A program made the position numbers and the translations under genes. From contig JAANXI010000069.1 of the NCBI GenBank assembly GCA_018263365.1, positions 1 to 8,233 of the forward strand: 8,233 bases of DNA. The letters run 5' to 3'. This DNA comes from Fidelibacterota bacterium. GTDB lineage: Bacteria; Fidelibacterota; JAANXI01. The notes under the pieces are model-generated. The model made no database searches and was not told where the DNA came from. It was given only the letters and a program-made list of their open reading frames with translations. Below are positions 1-5,560 of this stretch, in pieces (positions within the stretch are counted from its first letter, which is position 1; each line of letters begins with the position of its first letter).

Positions 1-1639
1 AAATTTCACCACGTTGCAGGTCAACAATATTCGCAATGTCAATTTTATCATCCGGAACCGGATCGCCGGTCTCATTAAAACGATCCAGGCCGAACACCTG
101 CAGCCAGTTGACTCCCTCTTCATTGATATTGTCGTCCCGCTCTGTGTATGTATCTACGATTTCAAACTCAAAACCGTCTTCCTGCAAGTCGATAGTGCCC
201 AGAGAGTAGACGTTTTTCATCATCAGATCCCACCCGTGCTTGGATGAGTTCGGCTTTTCCGGCCGGATCAGCTTGACGGGGAACGCTGTGGTATCGTTGG
301 GATTATAGTTGATTTGTCCCACTGTATCACCGCCAATAGTCGTATAGGCAATGGCCAGCATCTCCTCATCCAGTGGTTTGCTATTCAGGCGGATGTACCC
401 AAGATCTCGGTCAACGATATAATCTGCGCCCTCCTCCAGGATCTGGAAGTCCGTTTCCTTCGCCTCATCAGCCCGAAAGGTTGTATCGTCCGGGGAAGGC
501 CAGGCCTTTGCCCTCACCAGGTTTCCGGTTTCCACTGCCGTGCCTACAATGCTCTTGAAAATCTCGATCTGATCAATTTGCTGATCCGGATCGGAGGCGT
601 AATGCCTGTTCGAATTGTCCAGCGGATAAAAGTTGGCCCGGTATAACGTATCCAGGAAGAAGTACCTGTTTTGAATGTAGTTATAGTCGTTGATCTCAAC
701 TTCCTGGCTGGATTCGCCGCCCTTGAAAGAGACTTTCTGCTTTTTACCCTGCTCCACACTGGCCACGGTGATAACATCGATGGGGCCAATCTTCATATCG
801 GTGCGGATACCGAAAAGCCCTTTACTGTTCGGGCTGAAGGTCACCAACTGGGTTCCCGGCAGTGAGAGACTGATATTTCCGGCGTCTACCCGCTGTACAA
901 TATCATCCTCGCTGCCGGTATAGTTGATTTTTACGTCGTTTTCGAACTGAAAATCCCGCTCAGAATTATAGTCAACCAGAACATTAATCCGGTCGCCAAT
1001 GCGGCCCTCAATGTTAAAATTCTGTTTTTGGTTGAATAAAATGTTGGTGTTGGGTTCGCTCTGGAGGCTGGTGGTGGTTAAATTCTTGTCCTCCCGCAGG
1101 GCGCGGGCATTGATATTCACATTACCGGACACGCGCAGCGAAACTCGCTGCCCGGCGATGTCCGCTCCGATCAGTTCAATACTTTTAGCCTTTCCGGCTC
1201 CCGCGGGTTGCAGGTTCTTGGTGGTCGCCTCAATGAACAGTTCCCGCTGGTTCTGCACCCGTTTGAGTTGATAGTACTCATCCAGCGACAGGCGGATAGG
1301 AATGGCCACTTCCTGATCATGATGTTCAATAGAAATGATAAGCTGATGCCCGGAGGTGTCGGTCTCTTCCACGCGCTTCAGTCCGGTAATGGAAACCGGC
1401 ATTTTGCCAATACGCGGCGGCAGGAGCGAATCCCGGTCCGCCAGGCTCCAGCCCTGCGCTCTTTTCTCGAACAAATCGGGTTGTTGAATGGAAACTTCAG
1501 GCGTTCTGATGGGCGCGGTAAATATTGTATCGGCTGCCGTTGTATCCGCCGGGGATTGAGCGTACAGGAGTGTTTGGGTAGCTTGCAATATAAGCAGACC
1601 ACCCATGACGAGCAGAAATACTCGGGAGAAAATTGTTAT
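1..1639 (-). CDS. sprA: SprA-family outer-membrane protein (T9SS translocon type), N-terminal 546 residues, C-terminus beyond the window
   Basis: SprA/Sov proteins are very large (usually over 2000 residues) outer-membrane barrels; in Bacteroidota SprA is the translocon of the type IX secretion system. The frame is open from the stop codon just upstream of the start to the left edge, so only the N-terminal part is seen. Visible features, numbering from the ATA at 1639: a hydrophobic signal peptide (about residues 1-27, likely cut at LYA|QSP), LLPPRIG at 72-78, then the family's repeated beta-rich segment with GRIGDRINV (212-220), DFQFENDVKINYTGSEDDI (about 229-247), AGNISLSLPG (253-262), KGLFGIRTDMKIG (273-285) and QGKKQKVSFKGGES (297-310). 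These closely match my memory of SprA proteins. The start is uncertain: AAGGAG at 1651-1646 is followed after 6 nt by ATA, while the first ATG (1606) lies inside the signal peptide hydrophobic core and would remove its only arginine. It follows rdgB by 91 nt with no terminator, so it is probably the last gene of that transcript. A SprA paralogue with another role is possible. Confidence 0.85.
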   Translation of the reverse strand, partial: MTIFSRVFLLVMGGLLILQATQTLLYAQSPADTTAADTIFTAPIRTPEVSIQQPDLFEKRAQGWSLADRDSLLPPRIGKMPVSITGLKRVEETDTSGHQLIISIEHHDQEVAIPIRLSLDEYYQLKRVQNQRELFIEATTKNLQPAGAGKAKSIELIGADIAGQRVSLRVSGNVNINARALREDKNLTTTSLQSEPNTNILFNQKQNFNIEGRIGDRINVLVDYNSERDFQFENDVKINYTGSEDDIVQRVDAGNISLSLPGTQLVTFSPNSKGLFGIRTDMKIGPIDVITVASVEQGKKQKVSFKGGESSQEVEINDYNYIQNRYFFLDTLYRANFYPLDNSNRHYASDPDQQIDQIEIFKSIVGTAVETGNLVRAKAWPSPDDTTFRADEAKETDFQILEEGADYIVDRDLGYIRLNSKPLDEEMLAIAYTTIGGDTVGQINYNPNDTTAFPVKLIRPEKPNSSKHGWDLMMKNVYSLGTIDLQEDGFEFEIVDTYTERDDNINEEGVNWLQVFGLDRFNETGDPVPDDKIDIANIVDLQRGEI

Positions 1640-1645
1640 CGTGTA

Positions 1646-1651
1646 CTCCTT
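1646..1651 (-). promoter_or_regulatory. Shine-Dalgarno site of sprA, facing an ATA codon
   Basis: On the minus strand AAGGAG lies 6 nt before an in-frame ATA (1639-1637). No ATG, GTG or TTG occurs in frame between the upstream stop and the ATG at 1606, which is about 40 nt from this site, too far for it to serve. This is the main argument for placing the start at the ATA or at the ATT two codons later. Confidence 0.6.
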
Positions 1652-1730
1652 AATAATGACGCCTATTAATTTTAATCCTACACAATTTTAACCGATAACA
1701 ACCTTCGTCGAGTATCCTCCTTCTGATAGA

Positions 1731-2333
1731 TTATGGAAGAATATTAAGTTGCTGTAATTCAAGATACAGGTTTTGAAGTGCTCGTCCGCGGTGGGAAATG
1801 GCGTTTTTTGCGCTGTCGGTCATTTCGCTAAAGGTTTGTTTTGTTTCGAGCGCCTCGAAGATCGGATCGTATCCAAACCCTCCATTGCCGCGAGGTTCTG
1901 TTGTAATCGTCCCTTCGATCGATCCTTCAGCGCTCACATCTTGTTTGCCGTCAAAATATACTACGACCGTGCGAAACCGGGCGGTGCGGTCAGCCCCTTC
2001 AACGGATTCCAATTTTCTAAGCAGCTTTTCCACATTATCCTCATACGAGGCGTCTTCTCCGGCATAGCGCGCGGAATAGGCTCCGGGAGCACCACCCAGG
2101 AAATCAACTTCCAGTCCGGTATCGTCCGCCAGCACCGGCGCACCCAATGCGTCGAAAATCATTCGGGCCTTTTTCAATGCATTATCGTACAAGGTGTTCC
2201 CATCTTCAATGACCTCCGGCACATTTTCGAAATCCTCCAGTGTTTTTATCCGAAAGCCGTGCTTGCCGAAAATCTGCTTAATCTCTTTGGCTTTGTCCGG
2301 ATTCCCGGAGGCGACTATTATTGTACTTACCAA
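1731..2333 (-). CDS. rdgB: RdgB/HAM1-family XTP/dITP diphosphatase
   Basis: RdgB hydrolyses dITP, XTP and ITP to the monophosphate plus pyrophosphate, keeping deaminated purines out of DNA and RNA; it is a cytoplasmic Mg2+-dependent dimer. The 200-residue length is normal. All family motifs are present: SGNPDKAKE (9-17) with the substrate-binding Asn and Lys, the DDTGLEVDFLGGAPGAYSARYAG block (70-92) carrying the catalytic acidic pair, GFGYDPIF (152-159) and SHRGRAL (180-186). The first codon is TTG (2333-2331), placed so that STIIVASGN aligns with the usual extreme N-terminus; no ATG or GTG lies between it and the in-frame stop of the preceding gene. Ribosome-binding sequence before the TTG is weak, which fits translational coupling to the MOSC-like gene 24 nt upstream, itself in the same reading frame. 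Confidence 0.96.
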   Translation of the reverse strand: MVSTIIVASGNPDKAKEIKQIFGKHGFRIKTLEDFENVPEVIEDGNTLYDNALKKARMIFDALGAPVLADDTGLEVDFLGGAPGAYSARYAGEDASYEDNVEKLLRKLESVEGADRTARFRTVVVYFDGKQDVSAEGSIEGTITTEPRGNGGFGYDPIFEALETKQTFSEMTDSAKNAISHRGRALQNLYLELQQLNILP

Positions 2334-2357
2334 GACTTTATCCCGATACTTCGCGCG

Positions 2358-2801
2358 TTAAAATTCATCCGTGGCACCCTGTAACTCCACGTGAACCATC
2401 ATATCCACGGCGATGTTCCCGCCGGACACCACTTTCGTCTGCACTCCGATGGGCTCCTCCACCACCTGTAAAATGTCCATCAGGTTCTCCACCCAGTCGG
2501 GGATATGATACGGGGCGATAACTTCCAGCTGGATATCATCCTCGAAAAATATCAGGTCACCGGCCTGCAGGGTATCCAGCGCAACCCATTCCACGGTCAG
2601 ATGTTCCCCGAAATCTCCGGCTTCATAGCCCAGGTCGTTTTCCTGGCACTCCAAATAGACCTCGTTTTCCACTACGTTCACGATACCGCCCGCCGTATCC
2701 GCCTGGAGCATACCAACACCGTGGCTGAGTTCCCCGAAATTTATGGTTTCGGGTTCTCCCGCCTTCGTCATGCCGCGATGAACGCCTACTAATTGTCCCA
2801 T
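2358..2801 (-). CDS. MOSC-domain-like protein lacking the conserved late cysteine
   Basis: This 147-residue protein resembles a single MOSC domain (the C-terminal domain of eukaryotic molybdenum cofactor sulfurase, also found alone in bacteria). Supporting features are an opening beta strand GQLVGVHRG (2-10), ADTAGG (34-39) followed by VNVVENEVYLEC (41-52) in the place of the usual RQVSLI segment, and the best-conserved block AGDFGEHLTVEWVALDTLQAGDLI (61-84), which matches the family pattern of PGxFGENLTxxG, then LxxGD. The region after LEVIAPYHIP should hold the PC motif whose cysteine carries sulfur; here it does not, and the only cysteine is C52. It may therefore bind without sulfur transfer or have another role. 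ATG 2801 has a GAGG five bases upstream. It is first in the probable MOSC-rdgB-sprA transcript. Family assignment rests on motif memory, so it is moderately sure; the function is unknown. Confidence 0.7.
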   Translation of the reverse strand: MGQLVGVHRGMTKAGEPETINFGELSHGVGMLQADTAGGIVNVVENEVYLECQENDLGYEAGDFGEHLTVEWVALDTLQAGDLIFFEDDIQLEVIAPYHIPDWVENLMDILQVVEEPIGVQTKVVSGGNIAVDMMVHVELQGATDEF

Positions 2802-2847
2802 GGATGCCTCAAAAATCTACCCGTTATTCGCTTTGCAATTGCGGCGT

Positions 2848-2876
2848 AGTATAGTAAGAATACGTCACCAAAACAA
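2848..2876 (-). promoter_or_regulatory. Sigma70-like promoter for the MOSC-rdgB-sprA transcript
   Basis: On the minus strand TTGTTT (2876-2871) and TATACT (2853-2848) are separated by 17 nt. That matches the consensus spacing and gives a predicted transcription start near 2840, leaving a leader of about 40 nt to the ATG at 2801. It lies directly after the GAPDH terminator, as expected for the first promoter of a new transcript. If the organism uses a Bacteroidota-type sigma factor with a different consensus, this reading would weaken. Confidence 0.55.
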
Positions 2877-2905
2877 GAAAGAACTCCTGATCTCAAAAAC
2901 ACAGA

Positions 2906-2944
2906 AAAGTCCATACCACGGCAGGATACAGTGATATGGACTTT
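2906..2944 (-). terminator. Rho-independent terminator after the GAPDH-family gene
   Basis: Arms 2906-2919 and 2931-2944 pair over 14 bp with one T-G wobble and an 11-nt loop. On the minus strand the hairpin begins 30 nt after the stop codon at 2975 and is followed by a T-rich stretch (TTTTCTGTGTTTTT). It separates the GAPDH-family transcript from the MOSC-rdgB-sprA transcript. Confidence 0.8.
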
Positions 2945-2974
2945 CCGAATTCGCCCGTATTTTACAGAGTCAGA

Positions 2975-3973
2975 TTATCCCAATTTTTCTATCAGATCGA
3001 TCACCCGGTTGGAATAGCCGGTCTCGTTATCGTACCATGCGGAAACTTTGATAAAATCAGGCCGGAGGATCCGGGTTAACTGGGCGTCATAGATGGCAGA
3101 ATACGTGTTACCCTTGATGTCCACACTGACCAGCGGCTCATTGGTATAACGCAACAACCCTTTAAAGTAACTCTCCGAGGCTTCTTTCATCGCCACATTA
3201 ATGTCGTGCAGGGTGGCTTCATTTTTCAATTCAAGCGACACATCCACAATAGAGCCATCCGCCACCGGCACCCGGTAGGACATAGCGTCAATTTTTCCTT
3301 CCAGTTCCGGCAACACCTTTTCCACGGTAAACGCCGCATGGGTAGTTGTCGGGATAATGGACAACGCCGCCGAACGGGCCCGTCGCATATCTTCATGCGG
3401 ATAGTCCAGCAGACTTTGGTCCAGAGTATAAGCGTGAATTGTAGTGATATAGCCGTTTTTAATGCCAAAATTATCCAGGATCACCTTGCACATAATCGCT
3501 GCAGAGTTCGTGGTGCCGGAGGCGTGAAGGATAACCTCTTCCTCCCCGGTCAAATCCGTGTGATTGATACCGTAGACGACCGTGGCATCGGCAGGATCAG
3601 TGGACGGGGTGGTTAATAAAATTTTCTTTGCCCCGGCGTTGAGGTGTTTTTGCAGCTCCTTCCGTGGGCGGCGTTTTCCGGTGGATTCCACTAGCACATC
3701 CACGCCCAAATCCCCCCAGAGCAATTCCTTTTCTTCCCGGACATTGATAATTTTAATTGCGGTCCCACCAACCAAAATTTTGTCCTCCTTGACTTCAACC
3801 TTTTTGGGGAACCGTCCGTGAATAGAATCATGCTTCAACACAGTGGCTAACATTTCCGCATCAGCGATATCATTAATTGCCACGACTTCAATGTCTGCAT
3901 TCATGAAATGAGCTGCCCGATACACTGAGCGACCGATGCGCCCAAACCCGTTAATTGCAACTCGAACTGACAT
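2975..3973 (-). CDS. Type I GAPDH-family protein with catalytic cysteine replaced by glycine
   Basis: The fold is plainly that of glyceraldehyde-3-phosphate dehydrogenase (332 residues, normal length). The NAD-binding motif INGFGRIGR (7-15), NDIADAEMLATVLKHDSIHGRF (34-55), WGDLGVDVLVESTG (86-99), the catalytic-base segment TTIHAYT with H180, YRVP with R234, and WYDNETGYSNR (313-323) are all present. The active-site motif, normally SNASCTTN, reads LHASGTTNS: Gly153 (codon GGC, 3517-3515) stands where the thiol that forms the thioacyl intermediate must be. Other departures are a basic KRRPRK (100-105) in place of the usual FTxRE, and H212 in the phosphate-site motif normally written STGAAK. It should therefore not work as an ordinary phosphorylating GAPDH or erythrose-4-phosphate dehydrogenase; NAD binding, regulatory or moonlighting roles are inference. 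The ribosome site AAAGGAGGT five bases before ATG 3973 is near-perfect, suggesting strong expression. It is monocistronic by the downstream terminator. Confidence 0.9.
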   Translation of the reverse strand: MSVRVAINGFGRIGRSVYRAAHFMNADIEVVAINDIADAEMLATVLKHDSIHGRFPKKVEVKEDKILVGGTAIKIINVREEKELLWGDLGVDVLVESTGKRRPRKELQKHLNAGAKKILLTTPSTDPADATVVYGINHTDLTGEEEVILHASGTTNSAAIMCKVILDNFGIKNGYITTIHAYTLDQSLLDYPHEDMRRARSAALSIIPTTTHAAFTVEKVLPELEGKIDAMSYRVPVADGSIVDVSLELKNEATLHDINVAMKEASESYFKGLLRYTNEPLVSVDIKGNTYSAIYDAQLTRILRPDFIKVSAWYDNETGYSNRVIDLIEKLG

Positions 3974-3978
3974 AGTGA

Positions 3979-3987
3979 ACCTCCTTT
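3979..3987 (-). promoter_or_regulatory. Strong Shine-Dalgarno site of the GAPDH-family gene
   Basis: AAAGGAGGT on the minus strand, five bases before ATG 3973-3971, is close to full complementarity with the 16S rRNA 3' end. It fixes the start codon and is the strongest ribosome site with a proper start codon in this window, so this divergent protein is likely made in quantity. Confidence 0.85.
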
Positions 3988-4043
3988 AATGAGTCACTCA
4001 CGACTACCATAATAATTTATCAAAAAAAGGTAGCCGGAATTCG

Positions 4044-4061
4044 TTCGGTTTGCAAGCCGAA
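4044..4061. promoter_or_regulatory. 18-bp dyad, candidate operator between divergent genes
   Basis: TTCGGTTTGCAAGCCGAA is an inverted repeat with eight of nine half-site pairs matching and no central loop, so it suits a dimeric DNA-binding protein better than an RNA hairpin. It lies in the 237-bp region between the divergent GAPDH-family gene and rarA, 71 bp upstream of the GAPDH start. On the minus strand its TTGCAA could act as a -35 element with a weak TACCTT 17 nt later, which would put the dyad over that promoter. Regulator unknown; chance occurrence cannot be excluded. Confidence 0.35.
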
Positions 4062-4123
4062 TACACGCAATTTTTTGGTGAAATCAGGCCAAGGCGAAAC
4101 TAATCGAGGAAACGGCTGTTTGA

Positions 4124-4152
4124 TTGTACGATAGAGAGCCGGTTTTTATTAT
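4124..4152 (+). promoter_or_regulatory. Possible promoter of rarA-lptD
   Basis: TTGTAC (4124-4129) and TATTAT (4147-4152) are 17 nt apart. The -10 is one base from consensus; the -35 is poor. Initiation near 4160 would give a leader of about 50 nt to the ATG at 4211, and would exclude the upstream in-frame TTG at 4124 as the start of rarA. Confidence 0.35.
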
Positions 4153-4210
4153 ATTGCAGCCTGGTGCCATACGAGAATCGCATTACTTTAATGAACCGTA
4201 CACAAAAACA

Positions 4211-5560
4211 ATGTCTCTGAATCTATTTGCCACAGAAGAAAATTCCGACCGTCCGCTGCCCCCGCTCGCCGAACGGGTGCGTCCCACAACGCTCGAGGAG
4301 TTTGTCGGACAGGAATCGCTGGTCGGCAACGATAAAATTCTCGCTAACGCGATTAAAAACGCCCAGCTTTTTTCTATGATATTCTGGGGGCCGCCCGGCA
4401 CCGGCAAGACAACGCTGGCAAAGATCTGCGCCAATTCCATCGATGCCAAATTCTTTCAGCTCAGTGCGGTGTCATCAGGGGTAAAGGATGTTCGCAAGGT
4501 GATCGAGCAGGCGGAACTGCTACAAAAGCAACAGACCCGCACCATCCTGTTCATTGACGAAATTCACCGCTTTAATAAAGCGCAGCAGGACGCACTGCTC
4601 CACGCAGTGGAAGACGGCTCCATCATACTCATTGGCGCCACAACAGAAAATCCCAGCTTCGAGGTGATTTCGCCGCTGCTTTCGCGTTGTAGAGTTCTCC
4701 GGCTGCATCCTCTGGAGGAAAAACATCTCAAGACCATTCTCCACAGAGCGCTGGAGCAGGATGTCGTCCTCCGGCAGGTGAATATTCAACTTCCCGATGA
4801 GGCGGAGTCGCTGTTGCTGGAAACCGCCAGCGGCGACGGTCGCCGGCTGCTGAATGTGCTGGAAATCGCATTGCAGCAGATCCAGCAGTCCGCCGATGAA
4901 GAGCAGAAGGAACTCACCATCACAGAATCGCACATCCGGGAGGCGCTCCAGCACCGGACCCAGCTGTATGATAAAAAAGGCGACTACCACTACGATACCA
5001 TCTCCGCGTTCATCAAGAGTATTCGGGGAAGCGATCCTGATGCCGCCATCTACTGGCTAGCGGTAATGCTGGAGGGCGGCGAGGATCCCAAATTCATTGC
5101 ACGCCGCCTGATTATCAGCGCCTCTGAGGATATCGGCAACGCCGATCCGTACGGCATAACGATGGCGACCTCCACATTCACCGCTATCGATTACGTCGGG
5201 ATGCCGGAAGCGGCGATTATTCTGGCGCAGGCGACCACCTATCTCGCCAGCACGCCGAAGAGCAACGAGTCCTTTATGGCGATCAACCGCGCCATGAGTC
5301 ACGTCCGCAAACACGGCGCGGGATCGGTCCCGATGTATATCCGGAACGCGCCAACCGATCTCATGAAATCAGAGGGCTATCACGAGGGGTATAAATATCC
5401 CCACGACTTCGACGAACACTTTACCGAACAGCAATACCTGCCGGACGACTTCAAAAGCGCGGCATTTTATCATCCCTCCACACTTGGTCGCGAGAAATAC
5501 TTCCGTGAGCGACTCAGTTCCTTCTGGAAAACGCGGTACCAATTCGACGAGTCCGATTAA
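4211..5560 (+). CDS. rarA: RarA/MgsA-family AAA+ ATPase (replication-associated recombination protein A)
   Basis: RarA (MgsA; Mgs1/WRNIP1 in eukaryotes) is a tetrameric AAA+ ATPase related to clamp loaders that binds single-strand DNA ends at stalled forks and works with SSB and RecA. Residues from ATG 4211: family N-terminus LAERVRPTTLEEFVGQ (19-34), Walker A GPPGTGKT (60-67), Walker B LFIDEIHRF (113-121), sensor 1 GATTENPSF (142-150), arginine finger SRCR (158-161), sensor 2 GDGRRLLN (208-215), then the MgsA C-terminal oligomerization part with YWLAVMLEGGEDPKFIARRL (281-300), SEDIGNADP (305-313) and the HPSTLGREK tail (421-429). Length 449 is typical. The frame can be extended to a TTG at 4124, but the extra 29 residues do not resemble the family and the possible promoter overlaps that codon. 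The ATG 4211 has no clear ribosome site. Stop TAA overlaps the lptD start (TAATG). Confidence 0.96.
   Translation: MSLNLFATEENSDRPLPPLAERVRPTTLEEFVGQESLVGNDKILANAIKNAQLFSMIFWGPPGTGKTTLAKICANSIDAKFFQLSAVSSGVKDVRKVIEQAELLQKQQTRTILFIDEIHRFNKAQQDALLHAVEDGSIILIGATTENPSFEVISPLLSRCRVLRLHPLEEKHLKTILHRALEQDVVLRQVNIQLPDEAESLLLETASGDGRRLLNVLEIALQQIQQSADEEQKELTITESHIREALQHRTQLYDKKGDYHYDTISAFIKSIRGSDPDAAIYWLAVMLEGGEDPKFIARRLIISASEDIGNADPYGITMATSTFTAIDYVGMPEAAIILAQATTYLASTPKSNESFMAINRAMSHVRKHGAGSVPMYIRNAPTDLMKSEGYHEGYKYPHDFDEHFTEQQYLPDDFKSAAFYHPSTLGREKYFRERLSSFWKTRYQFDESD

Noticed and set aside
1208..1669. 153-residue plus-strand frame over the start of sprA
   Set aside because: It is antisense to a conserved SprA N-terminus and signal peptide and does not resemble any protein I know.
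1773..2384. 203-residue open frame on the plus strand opposite rdgB
   Set aside because: It is the complement of a clear rdgB gene, shows no recognisable domain, and its composition is as expected from a shadow frame.
2835..2842. GCAATTGC palindrome near the predicted start of the MOSC-rdgB-sprA transcript
   Set aside because: Eight bases is too short to support a regulatory call without conservation data.
3990..4000. 11-bp palindrome TGAGTCACTCA just before the GAPDH ribosome site
   Set aside because: Five-base arms with a one-base centre are short enough to arise by chance and cannot form an RNA hairpin; not enough to call an operator.
4113..4141. Inverted repeat CGGCT / AGCCG in the rarA leader
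   Set aside because: Only five base pairs around a 19-base loop, with no T-run or conserved context.
4124..4210. N-terminal extension of rarA by 29 residues from a TTG codon
   Set aside because: The extension does not resemble the RarA N-terminus, the TTG lacks a ribosome site at proper distance, and a possible promoter overlaps it; MSLNLFATEE at 4211 fits the family.
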